DNA from: Undaria pinnatifida
Taxonomy: Eukaryota > Sar > Phaeophyceae > Laminariales > Alariaceae
Assembly: GCA_012845835.1 (NCBI GenBank)
Contig: JABAKD010000020.1
Span: 17,086,306 to 17,150,305 of the forward strand
DNA length: 64,000 bases
Direction of reading: 5' to 3'
A program made the position numbers and the translations under genes. Each line of letters begins with the position of its first letter. Positions within the stretch are counted from its first letter, which is position 1. Shown here in pieces: positions 33,965-44,799 of this stretch. Below the pieces are notes generated by a model that was not told the DNA's origin, made no database searches, and worked only from the letters and a program-made list of their open reading frames with translations.

Positions 33965-35545
33965 TACATAGCATTTCGTACGGCAAGACAACTAACCTCG
34001 GACCAACACGCGTTCAAAACTACTTTATATTGTTGTACCGTGGACGACAGTCACCCACGAAGGGAAGACGGAGGGCAAGTCCGAGCAGGCAGAGATCGAC
34101 TCTTACGATACTTCACGAAGTATGAGCAGTCTTACCATTGCCGAGGGAGTTCCACCAGAGTTCCTGCTCCAGCAAGAGAGCAAGAACCCCGACCCCCAAC
34201 CCGCGTTGGCGGCCTGTCCGGTAGGCCGCGGAAGTACACCCCCAGGGTCCCCTCGTCCTCCGCCCTCCTGTCCTTCCTCCGCCACCCCTGGTATCACATT
34301 TCCCGATGGTGTGCCACCAGAAGCCCGCCTTGAAGAAAGGAAAAAACCGGTTGCCCAGCCTTTCCTTATGGTCTTTCCGTGGGGCCGTGAAAACCCTGCC
34401 CCACCTCCTGCCTCCCCCCTCCGTCCCCCTCGGCCAGCACTTGCGGCGAGCGTCCCGCCTAGAGCCACGCTGACCACCGAGTCCTCCGATACGCCCCCCT
34501 TCGATGAAGACGAGTCGGCTACGCTGTCGCTGTCATTGCCGCCTCTCACAATACCAACAGGCGCTCCGGACAAAGACGTCGACCTGAATACAATATTGAG
34601 TCATACTGCTGTTAGTATTTACGGGCACAGCTGGCGACATGGTGCTTTTGCTGTGTTTGCACAGCACACTTCTGCTCCATTTCTGTACAGGGGGTGTTGA
34701 AGTGCAACAGATGCTTCAGAGGCACCCACGCCTCGATTGGTTAGGCGACCGCGTACATCGGCGGCCGCGTCTATGGGGAAGTTAGTACTAACGCTACCGC
34801 CTTCGCCGGAACTACCGCTGTGCGTCATGCGTCAAGCCGCCATCAAGTAGGTCAAGGTCCAACACACGGGGGATACCTGTAAGGTTGTAGAGACGCCTAC
34901 AAGTACAACTAAAAACAAACGAACCCGCTACGCATGCCCTTGTGCAATGGACGTTTAAGCACCCAACTCAAGCTACGCCAGCAATAACATACCTTGTCGC
35001 CAACGAAGCGTGAGCAGATCCGCGCGTGCCGCGGTAGTCACCCTGTCCGATGCCCCCGTCGACATTAACACCTTCGCTGCTTCCATCGCTGCCGCAGCAA
35101 GGCGCGGTGTCGGCGGGCTATGGAGTACATCGTCGGGGCACGCGTTACGGGAGACCGGAGGAAGGCAACAGGCGACTGTTGGTCAGTGGCGGTGAAACAA
35201 ACACGCTAGCATGAACCAATAGTCTTATCCGTATTGAGAAATGTTCTCGCCACGGTGGGCGCCAGTTCGAACTAGTCGTCGGCGTGAGAGACATCGTCGA
35301 TACGTTTGATACATGCACGGAACGTTACGGTAAGGAGCTAGGGTAACGAATCTGAAACCACCACTATGGAGGGAAAAACAGTCACGAAGCGCGGGGGGGG
35401 CACGATAAAGGAATCCTACGTCATACTGCCAGGTATGATTAACCTCTGGCCCTCTCGTAAATAAAGATTTCGACAAGCCATGCCCTGGGTAACGAAGTTA
35501 AAGACAACTAACCCACCCATGCGACCGCGAAAAGGAAGACGTCCG
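33965..35545 (-). pseudogene. T locus 2: paralogous fragment of Gly-rich gene
   Basis: The better preserved T copy. A minus-strand 5' exon candidate (about 35200-34992) ends in CAAG then GTATGT. A TTGTATTCAG acceptor near 34590 opens a frame that runs 156 codons to 34103. That frame holds two 33-residue-type repeats (RPHGKTIRKGWATGFFLS and RPTGQAANAGWGSGFLLS, each followed by GGTPS) in Gly/Glu-rich linkers. A donor-like ATG then GTAAGA ends the second repeat in phase 0. The 5' exon and this exon connect in phase in one of two possible frames. It could be a decaying gene or a short expressed paralogue. No function recognised. Confidence 0.4.
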
Positions 35546-35639
35546 TCTCAGAGCAGCGCATGATGTAGACATCACTCCTATCGCATTAGATCAATCCCGT
35601 GCATCCAGGAAACTCCGACCTGTATATTACATAGCTAAT

Positions 35640-36525
35640 CTGTACCAGGGTAGGTCTATTTAGCAGACGTAGCATTCAGTACAGCGAGACGACTAACCTC
35701 GGACCAATACGTATGCAAAAGTACATATCGTTGTACCGTGAACGACAGTCATCCATGACGCGAAAATGGAGAGCATGTCGGAGCAGATACAGCGATCGAC
35801 TCTCACCAGACGTCACGCGGTATCGAGCAGTCTCACCATTGCCGAGAGAGCTCCACCAGAGTTCCTGCTCGGGGAAGAGAGCAAGAACCCCGACCGCCAA
35901 CCCGTGTTGGCGGCCTGTCCGGTAGGCCGAGAACGTACTCCCTCAAGGTTCCCTCCTCTTCCGCCTCCCTCTGTCCCCTCAACCCCCGCTGGTCTCACCG
36001 TTGCCGCGGCAGCTCCACCACAGGGTTTTGTCCGGGAAGAGAGCAAGAATCCAATTCGCCAACCCTTGTTGGCGGCCTGTCCGGTAGAACGCGAACAAAA
36101 CGACGTAAGATATCAATATTCTCTTGAGTGTCACCCCGCCACAGGAACCCCCGCCCCTCGCCATAAAAAAGAAAAGCAACAACAAAAGGCTTTCATTATC
36201 ACCGGGTTTCGTTGGATACCACCCGCCTGAGCCGGTAGGCCTGCCAAACAACTTTTCCAAGCAACACCACAACCCGCGGGGCTTCCAAACAATACAGAAA
36301 CGAAGATCACGGAGAGCATCACCGAAGAGAAGCAGAGCCCTTCCGCACGAGCGGCCCATCGCCTTGGACAGAACGCATTTGTGGTCGTGGCGAATATTGT
36401 TGCCCCGACACAGCCCGCTGCCGTGCGGCCAGCAAGCCACGATCGGAGCCACGATCGCATCTTTCTTCGCCCATCAACAAACCACCCCCTGCTGCACCTG
36501 TGCCTCAAGCTCTGACAAGTGGTAA
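35640..36525 (-). pseudogene. T locus 3: further repeats of the Gly-rich gene family
   Basis: 35700-35930 matches 20200-20435. The minus strand has at least three units of the RPTGQAANxGW / GFLLS / GG type (about 36090-35990, 35930-35830 and a decayed one at 36245-36130), with stops between some. The plus strand is Pro-rich. It lies outside the tandem duplication but next to its end, so the family expanded here before or independently of it. Confidence 0.35.
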
Positions 36526-36680
36526 GCACACGATACGGGTACTGCTACACGTTACAATCACCCCCTTGTCGTCACACTCCCTGGCTCTTTTCGATCAAGT
36601 GGCACGCAAACGATTCGGGTAGTTCTACGCAATGAGATCACCGCCTTGTTTTAGCCCCCCCTTGGTACCACCTGCCTGAA
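36519..36680 (+). repeat. 79-bp tandem duplication
   Basis: GTGGTAAGCACACGATACGG (36519) and GTGGCACGCAAACGATTCGG (36598) begin two diverged copies, both ending CACCSCCTTGT. Confidence 0.7.
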
Positions 36681-36909
36681 AGCGCCAAAAGATGCCAATT
36701 ATCCCGGCTAGCGGTGTCATCCCCTTGTTATTACCCGGCTGCTGCCTCGGTGGGTGGGCCCCGTGTATCAATTCTTGCTCATCGTACCGCTATCACGCCC
36801 CTCGACACCCCCCCCCCGTACGAAAAACCACCTCCAGGTGGTAAATAAAGCAAACCTCGAACAAACAATCCGGTTATCACAGGTGCTCTTTAGGTACCAC
36901 CGGTTGCAG

Positions 36910-36970
36910 GAAACCACCCCGGGTGATGCACAAAGCAAAACGCGAAGCACGTATCACCCGGGGTGGTTTC
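36910..36970. other. Perfect 18-bp hairpin
   Basis: GAAACCACCCCGGGTGAT (36910-36927) pairs exactly with ATCACCCGGGGTGGTTTC (36953-36970) over a 25-nt loop. A weaker ACCACC..GGTGGT inverted pair lies just upstream (36827-36842). Confidence 0.9.
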
Positions 36971-37108
36971 TTACGTCCAATACGGTAATCGTGTTTTTTT
37001 GGTTTCATGTATAAATGGCGATTGATTGTTCCACGAAAGTAGTCGGTAGTGCTATTGGGTATGCCATTCGAGTACATACACGTGCAGCTCTAGCTACCGA
37101 TAAGCCGA

Positions 37109-37118
<10 letters not shown>

Positions 37119-37142
<24 letters not shown>
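37119..37142. repeat. TA microsatellite at the R terminus
   Basis: About 12 TA units directly beyond TACAAGGGCTCC. The unit B copy also has TA-rich DNA at this position. Confidence 0.9.
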
Positions 37143-37143
<1 letters not shown>

Positions 37144-37989
37144 CAAGGGCTCCGCATGGGCGCCGGCATTCGCCGGCACCCATGCTTCGGGCAGGGCAGG
37201 GCAGCACCTCGACCACTTAAGGTGTAGCTGTCCGATTTGGCATGCATTGAACTTTAAAGTAATGCCAAGAGTTTGATACGAACATGGGATTATGAAAGTC
37301 ATGCTTTGACAAAAGAAAAAACGTAATATTTTACAACAAAGAAGGCAAGGATAGGCGAAACAAAACTATGTTAAATGCGCCGTCATGTAAAAGTTGGCGT
37401 CTATCAAACAAAAATACCGAAAAGAGTATTATTGAGAACCTGCGTCGCCTCTAGGCGAAACAAAAGAGGCCTTAGCATTAATGAAGAGACTGCACTGCTG
37501 TCCCCGTGGCAATGGAGGTTCGAAGTCGACAGGATGCAAAGTCGGTTTGCATCAAACGTCTACATGAGGACATGTCAGCCGGCGAGGTTTTGGAAGAAGA
37601 TTGCTTTGTTTGTTACGTGAAGGCTGTCGCATTGATTGATCTGCGTGGTCGCGGACGAGGAGGAAAACGTAGAAGAGGAGGGCGATCTCTCGTTGAGGCG
37701 GCGTTGTCTAAGATTGGTGCGGGGGTGGCTTTGCTCGTACGGGAGGTTGGCGTAGCGCTTCTTCTCTGTTTTTTCTCGGGAAGGCGGGATATGTGTGTCT
37801 GCTGTCTTTTCTTCGTGGGGGCTTTCACGTTGTCGAAATCGGACGCGTCCCCTCAATGCATAATATCCAGAGTGTCTCTACCATGACGACTGCTGATAGT
37901 GCCGTGCGTATTTCGTAGAGACTGACATATTATTTACTGGTAGTAATAATAATATACCTTTGCAACATTTTTTTTTCTTCATCCCATTT

Positions 37990-38318
37990 ATTATCCCCGC
38001 ACCACTCTCGCGCTCCCTCCCAGTAGTAACTCAGATCCGGGGTCAAATAGCGGGCCCTCCTGCTCCCTTCCCATTTCGGCACGTGCTTTCATTTTTACCG
38101 CGAGGAGAATCCAGCATTTTCTTCCCTCGTCGACTCGCGTCGAACCAACCCACGCTGCTAGGCGCTCTCAGCAGTTAGCTGATCCCTGTTTTTTTTTGCA
38201 TTTTTGCAAATAAAGTCAAATCTCATCGTGGTGGGTGTCGAACTCAAGGACAACCAAACGTTAGTAGCATTCGAGGGTAAAACCACTATTACTAATAGAC
38301 CACCGGGGCGGCCGGCTG
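37990..38318 (-). mobile_element. tRNA-derived SINE (family 1), inverted copy
   Basis: Reverse complement of the family: CCACCGGGGCG head at 38300-38313, the diverged A-box just inside it, B-box region near 38235, body AGCGTGGGTTGG, and a tail near 38000. More diverged than the others. Confidence 0.75.
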
Positions 38319-38469
38319 ACAATTGATTAAAACAAAACAGGATCTTTGCATGGAGATTACATTCCCTCCCCCATATTGTATGATATTACGATGGTTGACG
38401 CGATATGTAAAGAATAAAGCGCCAAATACTTAAATATCAGCGTACGCGGAGTTTTAGTTATCATGAATA

Positions 38470-38600
38470 ACGAACGACCGCGACGGCAGAGCACGGCAAA
38501 GCATAGCGCTTCGCTCTGCTGAGCTAGCGGTGCGCTGCTGAGCTGAGCCGCAGGGCATCGCAGGGCACTGCACGGCGCTTCGTTGCTGTAAGCTATAGCG
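38470..38600 (+). repeat. Degenerate GCACGGC/GCTGAGC repeat
   Basis: Short GC-rich words (CACGGCRAAGC, GCAGGGCATCGC, CTGCACGGCGCTTCG) repeat irregularly. It is related to 25003-25070. Both regions are followed within 1.2 kb by AATCAAAGAAAAGCT. Confidence 0.5.
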
Positions 38601-39633
38601 CTGCGATGGGGTGCTGGGCGGTGTCGAGCTGATGAGCCAAGCCCAGATCTCAGCCGATGAAGCTTCGTCAAGTACAAAACAAATGGTGCGAATCAAAGAA
38701 AAGCTATAGCTGGACCGTTCCGCAACTAATGCACAGGCGGCAAATTGGCGGCAAATGGTAGGAGGTTCAACTTACTAGACAAAAAGGAAGAAAAATCGCG
38801 ACAAGGTTCAAAATCGTGTTGGCAGAAAAACCAAATTTGCAGGAAGCAGCTGAAAGGTCAAGAAACAGGCAATATTTTCGTTGTTGTTGTTGTTGTCGTT
38901 CTCACATTAACTCGCATAATCAAGTCCGTGGTCACAGGACAGGCTCCAGTCACTTTGGAGCTGAGGAATACCCTAGGGGAAAAACACAAACCAAAGGTGG
39001 TACACGCATAAATCACAGCTGACGCAATTCATGCCTCCACCAGAAACATATAAAAGTAAAATCGGGAGTCATTCTACGATGTGCCAGGTCCATACCGGTG
39101 CATACGTCTCATTACTCGCGCCTGGAAAAACCGACTATACCGCTTGCCACCCAAGAAAGACGACCACGTATATATTACACGTGGTATCTATCACTACGCA
39201 TACGCACAACAGACGCAAGTCAATTGGAAAAAAGAAACAAAGAAGAGAAAGGAAAGGAAATGGGCGCATGGGGCCAAGAAAAAGAAAAGGTGAATAATTT
39301 TTGGGGGGTCTACTGGCGAGTCTGCCACCAGAACGATGCCACGTGGTTTTCGACGATCTACAGCAGTACTACGAACGACTTCCGATACACCCACCGAAGC
39401 ACGGACTACCGGCGAATTACGCGATCGACAGCTGGCCGTGGTTGTCACGTGTCTCTGTGTTGGGGGCCCCTGTGCGCTGCCTCTTGTTGGCTCTTGTTTG
39501 GGTAAAACATGCGGTGTGCTCGATGGTCTCACGGCAGCAGCACACCAGAATCAGAACGTCCGCTCGTACGACGTATCATTCTTACAGGAAATGTAATATT
39601 TTTTTCTCCATCAATAGGAACATAAAACGGTTG

Positions 39634-40560
39634 TTATATATTGGACAGAGTGATGCGTGTACGACTAAACTTGCCAACGGCACTCGTACTGCACTTTGAG
39701 CTATCTTCTGTGGTTCTGGTTGCTACTAGTTGCTGCAGTATGTGCTAGAAGTTTCGCCCTTCGGCTACTGCTGCTGCACCTGATGTTGTGTGCTTGCCAA
39801 TGTTGTCAGTTGGCGTTCATGCTCGTCGTACATACTGCTGTTCTTACCCAGTACGTACGGGTTTCCTCGTACCTCGACGGCACGACGACGAGCTCAAAAC
39901 AGAAGAGAGGTGACATGAAATGGCATGGACAATGGCCACATAGAAGCGAGCACAGCGGGATAGTTCGCTGCGAATCAACCGCACTCGTTCATGCCTACAG
40001 CAGAGGCTACCTGGAGTGTCAGCGGCCGTGCTAAAGCCAGGGCCAAAGGCCGAAGAGACGGCTCTTTTACCTGCTTGGTTTTGTCTCGAGATTCTGTTAT
40101 ATATATTGGACAGAGTGATGCGTGTACGACTAAACTTGCCAACTTGTACTGCACTTTGAGCTATCTGCTGTGGTTCTGGTTGCTACTAATTGCTGCAGTA
40201 TGTGCTAGAAGTTTTGATCTTCGGCTACTGCTGCTGCACCTGATATTGTGTGTTTGCCAATGTTGTCAGTTGGCGTTCATGCTCGTCGTACATACTGCTG
40301 TTCTCACCCAGTACGTAAGAGTTTCCTCGTACCTCGACGGCACGACGACGAGCTCAAAACAGAACGGAGGTGACATGAAATGGCGTGGACAATGGCCACA
40401 TAGAAGCGAGCACAGCGGGATAGTTCGCTGCGAATCAACCGCACTCGTTCATGCCTACAGCAGAGGCTGCCTGGAGTGTCAGCGGTCATGCTAAAGCCAG
40501 GGCCAAAGGCCGAAGAGACGGCTCTACCTGCTTGGTTTTGTCTCGAGATTCTGCTACATG
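39634..40560 (+). repeat. 465-bp tandem duplication with a conserved small ORF
   Basis: TTGGACAGAGTGATGCGTGT starts both copies (39641 and 40106). Each copy keeps an open plus frame of about 110 codons (39696-40034; about 40156-40494) reading SYLLWFWLLL, Leu/Cys-rich hydrophobic, then SSYLDGTTTSSK and a charged tail ending in a stop at the same place. The ORF survives with several amino-acid changes, but the copies are too similar to judge selection. A signal-anchor-like N-terminus is visible. No family recognised; weak coding evidence. Confidence 0.55.
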
Positions 40561-41110
40561 AAAATGTCATGATTCCATGGGTTGGGAGTTATTTTGTCAC
40601 GAAACGTTTTGCCGTCGGTAATTTGTGTCGTGAAGTTGTTGGATATCGTCGGTAGCTTGTGTCACGTTTTAGGTGAACCCACACTAAAAAAATTAATTTC
40701 CAGCTGGCAAAACGAGCAGAAACAAAAGCAATAAAAAGACCGGGCAAGAAACCAAACGAATTATTAATAGTAAAAAACTACAGCAAAGAAACCAACGCTC
40801 GAGAGTATGCCACCGCAAAATTCCAAAAATTATCACGTACCGTTTGGAAATGATGCCAATTTTGTAAATCATTCAGGCGTTGTAGCCATTAAGATTCAAC
40901 ATTTTTTCCAAAAATCCTCCTCGACATGCGGTATGTTTGCAACTTCTCGCTCGTCTCGCTCGGCACCCGTCCGCGTTCACGTCGATGTGCGGAACGGACA
41001 CGGCAGCGCCCCCCGAAGGCGGCGCTCGAACCAAGCTATATTCGACCGAGAATTCCAGTTCCGCGAATCGCATGCTTCGGCCGAGACAAAAAACTCCTGA
41101 CCAAATACAT

Positions 41111-42129
41111 GACACCCAAGGGAATGATTTTATATATATTTATATAGATTTTTCACTTACTTCTGCCGACGACACCTGCTGTCAACTGGTTGCTTCGGGG
41201 GCACAACTACCGCTACAGCATGATACCTGGTACGTGTATCTTTCCAGGCATGTCTAGGATGCAGGCTCCGATGCATCATCACATCTTCACCACGTGTGCT
41301 GGGTGTCTTGTTAAAAACCTGCGCCATACAATCAAACTAGGGCTTCCGCAGAAAGGTTTGAACAGAGGGCTCGGTAATGCCTCATTTTGATTCCTGTCTC
41401 CTACATGCGAATAGGCCGACAAGCCAATACGCTACCCTTTGCCCGTACCAGGTACTCCTAATCCTGGACCTTTACATTTAGGGCCGGTACATATTTTCAG
41501 TATTAAGTATACTCGAACAGTAGATTGAAACTTAGAGAACCTCCCGAGAGCGGCTCAAAAGCCCGGGTATGGGTACGACTCAAATGCGACCTCAATACCT
41601 TACCCGGAACGTACAACATGTTTAACTTTAAGTACGACCTCCGGCGCTTACCCATACTTTCCTCTCCATAAAATGTAATAAATCCGGGGGCCGATATGCT
41701 GAACTTAGTGTAGAACGCACCCTCGCCCAAATAAGAACCCGTCTGTGGTCAGTATGTCTGTCTCTTATTAGCCGTCTTGTACCTGGTGCTGTGTAGGAAC
41801 CATTTATACACATACCGACGCATATGATACTGCACGGTAGTGAAGACGAGAGAGGATGCAGGGGGCGCAAAACGTCGCTCGCTCGAGAATTCTAACAGCA
41901 TTCGAAAACCAAGAAAGCTGATGCCCGGGGTGCAAATGTCCACGTTTGAACCGGTAGCGTACATATAACATGCAAATGCAGCAGAAAGCACTACAGCAGT
42001 ACCAGCAGCGGGCGTGGAGGTCGATTCTCCTTTAGGTACAGGAGGGGGGCTGCGGTTTAAGAGAGCTCGATTCAACAGAATGCCGAGTTAGCATGCCACA
42101 ATGGACAGGCAAAAACAGTTACACACTTG
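41111..42129. other. No gene or repeat recognised
   Basis: Only short frames. Two TACCWGGTA words (41224-41232, 41446-41454). Confidence 0.4.
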
Positions 42130-43850
42130 AGGCCGCGGGAGTCATATCCACCCCCCATCCCCGGGTTCCGGCTAACTCTATGCTCTATTAATAGATACTT
42201 TTTCGGTGCAGTAAATGGCGCCGCATTTTCACACGACGCGTGTCGACCTTCAGAAAGGTTCGTGGCTTAGCAGTAGCGGGGGTAACTTGTTAGTGTTGAA
42301 TCCACAGCAGCTCGTGATTCTACTCAGATTGGCCGTCCGAGCGTTTTCAACGGAGGTCCACACCTCGACTTTGGGGTGCTGCAGTGGTTTAGAATTGGTC
42401 GGCATTCAGAAGGCACGAAAGGAAACAACATGTTACGGCAGGTGCACCCAAATGACTAAGGCTCCCAACGGTTGTCTGTAGCTCGGATGACACCATCGTG
42501 TATTCATCTAGACAGTCTTGAATTATTGCATACAAGGGTATATACAACATACCATAAGTACCATTCGAGGTGGTACTCATATTATACGCAAGTCAAAAAC
42601 CACTAGCATTCACGTAAAAGCAGCATCACGTGAAAGACATTGCTCCCATCCATCTCATAGTTTACCTTTGAAACATTGGGCATCTGCATTTAGCACGCAG
42701 GTAGAATCCTTTGCTCGCGTCCACCTCCGTTTCCTTCCCCCCACCACCACACGCACCCCTCCCCCGCCGCTCCAGCTAAAATCAACATCCGCCAGAACAA
42801 AAAAACACGACCCAACAGGTGATATCACGTCTTTACCTTCCGAGCTATCCACGCAGTAGCTCCACTTCATCTACACGGTCTTCAAGTTCAAGTTAACCTC
42901 CCCTTCCCCGACACCCCCACCATCGCCTAGACCTAACACCACGCGTACAGTAAGCTCCGAAACAATCTATACACTTATGAGACCTGAAAATGTTGGAACC
43001 CCCTCCCTCCCTTCAAAACCCCGCCCTCCCTTCACTAGTTGTACGAATACAGTATTTACATAATAAGCTGATGCATTCCACAGCCGTCAGATTTTGTTCC
43101 CCTCAAAAAACGTGTTATCATTTCCGTGCACAGATTGATGAAGACCACTCTGTTGACCCTGGTACAGCTAGTCCTAACGGGAGTCGCCCACCTATATCCT
43201 TAACAAGGACATACACCCAGTAATACGCGCGATCGGAGTATCACACAGCTTTGCAAATATGACTTTCGACGAAATCTTCGATCTCACAGCTGTAGTGTAG
43301 TTTTTTTTTCAATAAAAAGTCGACCCCCAACTGAAAGTCGGATGCACCGATGCACCGGGCAGCAGTCGCACGCAGGCAGAAACGGCACACGAGGTGATTT
43401 CGTGACCTCAAATTTGCCATCTATTAAATAGCATAATGAAAAAGTTGAAAATAGTTGAAATTCGAAGAAATAGGTGCTTGCGCACTAGGCAATATTTTGT
43501 AGCATGTGCCACCATGGCTACAGCACGTGTGAACAAACGGGTTCCACCAAAAGTTAGCTGCTTCACGGATCTTTTGAAGTAGTGACAACTCGTCCCCGAC
43601 AAAGGTGTGGACCAAAAAAAGTCGTCGGTATTTGAGGTAGTCAAGCATTGGGCTCAAAATAGGGCAACAAAGGGATAGAAAACTCTGGATTCTTGAGGAT
43701 TTGCATCAGTTTCTCTTACAGTACCTAAGAGAAGATGGTCTTGGGGTTAATTATCTTAACTCTATTTCCAAGTCGTTGGCATTCTTGACGAAACGCCTAC
43801 CCGCGCCTACTTGACAGAATACTTCTTAGGGACCCCCCACGCACCTGCGT
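42130..43850 (+). repeat. Repeat X, copy 1, interrupted by a poly-G element
   Basis: 42130-42430 matches 44800-45090 (CAGCTCGTGATTCTACTCAG against CAGCTAGTGATTCTACTCAG). 43350-43830 matches 45230-45700 (ending TTCTTGACGAAACGCCT against TTTTGGCGAAACGCCT). The DNA between is an inverted poly-G element. No coding frame is shared between copies. Confidence 0.65.
42450..43316 (-). mobile_element. Poly-G element, inverted copy within X
   Basis: On the minus strand it starts near 43316 with ACTACAGCTGTGAGATCGAA. It follows the same order as 47177 onward: GATCGCGCGTATTAC, GGATATAGGT, GGCGACTCC, GGGTCAACAG and GCGTGGTGTTAGGTCTAGGCG. Its G runs are much shorter. Exact ends are uncertain. Confidence 0.6.
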
Positions 43851-44799
43851 CGCTTTGCCCACAAAACAAAAAAGGTGGTACAACCAATAACGCTAAACTT
43901 TATTGAAACCGGGATTTTGTCGAAAACAGCCCCGCGCAATTCCCTGTGGGTCCTGCAGCGCTCTGTGCTCGTCCACTGCCGCCGTGCTTCCCACTGAAGC
44001 CTTCACATGACATACCACGCCCGTAGGAACCCCATAAATTCATTATATAGTATGATACGTACTCGGTTTTAGCCTTCGTCTTGGTAGAATCGGAGAAATC
44101 CAGTGCGCCGCGGCCACGGAGTGTATCGCTTGCAAATTGCGGATTTGCTACGTACGCCCCCAGCAACCGCGCCGCCAGTTTAGGCAACTTGCACGGTCAC
44201 TGTCGCGGTGGTAAACGTTGATGATTCGTGCCCCAAGACTCGCCGTGTGCTCGTGTATACAAGCAGGAAAGGTACTCCGGGGTGGTGGACTTGTTTTATT
44301 TATGTCACCGACGCTGCAATCGGCTGGAGACGTGCTTCGAAAAAACAAAGAAAAGTGAAAAAAAAAACACTGCGTTGTACAGTGGTATCGCTGGATCAGA
44401 GAAATAAAACGTTTTACAAAAAATTACTCGTACTTACGTACTGGCGCTTAATATCGCTACTACAGCGGTAAAACAGTAACTTGGACACAGCAGTGGGGGA
44501 GAAAAAAAATCCAACGACCTGGAACCACATTTTCACACTCTGCCACACGACAGACTGCTGTCGTGGTCCTTACAGGCCACTACAACTGCTGCCGCTTTGC
44601 CACACTGCAGTGAGAGCAACCAAGATTCTATCGCAGGGCGGTGCCCTTTTCGATTAGAGGCGACTCTAGAGTTAATATGGCCGAATTACGGATCTGGTAC
44701 AACCAAAAACGGTGGTAGAGGTGCGTCCAGGTGTAAATTTCTTCATGTATTGGGCTAAAGCAAAAATGGTGGGCAAAGCAACACAGGTGCGCGGTCTTC
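43851..44799. other. Otherwise featureless stretch
   Basis: Apart from the weak exon candidate, only short frames and A-rich DNA (44340-44370, 44500-44512). No repeats recognised. Confidence 0.4.
44065..44172 (-). CDS. Candidate exon, unknown protein
   Basis: A minus-strand open stretch after a TGA. It reads as a mixed-composition peptide beginning LPKLAARLLGAYVANP and ending in STKTKAKTE, then GTACGT, a possible donor; unspliced, the frame stays open to 43900. It looks more like protein than the neighbouring frames, but there is no homologue I recognise and no second copy to compare. Treat as a hint only. Confidence 0.15.

Larger units (their letters stand above)
21746..35545 (+). repeat. 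Tandem segmental duplication, unit B
   Basis: Starts abruptly at AGTGTACATCTCTGTG (equivalent to 11250) right after the end of unit A, and ends at AAGGAAGACGTCCG (equivalent to 21725-21743). The 3.3-kb length excess over A is explained by the Mutator-like element, the 24620-26264 block, local tandem copies at 26930-27960 and the poly-G element, minus the GGGTC block that only A has. Confidence 0.85.
37115..41110 (-). repeat. Repeat R, inverted and rearranged copy (D)
   Basis: The R start (GTTCGAGCGCC landmark, reverse at about 41100-40920, continuing to 40780) and the R end (hairpin 37184-37155, preceded by the GCCAAGAGTTT region at 37262) are both present in inverted order. They delimit 4 kb, close to R length. 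The interior I could not align well and it contains other repeats (SINE, GC-rich repeat, 465-bp duplication). Confidence 0.5.
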
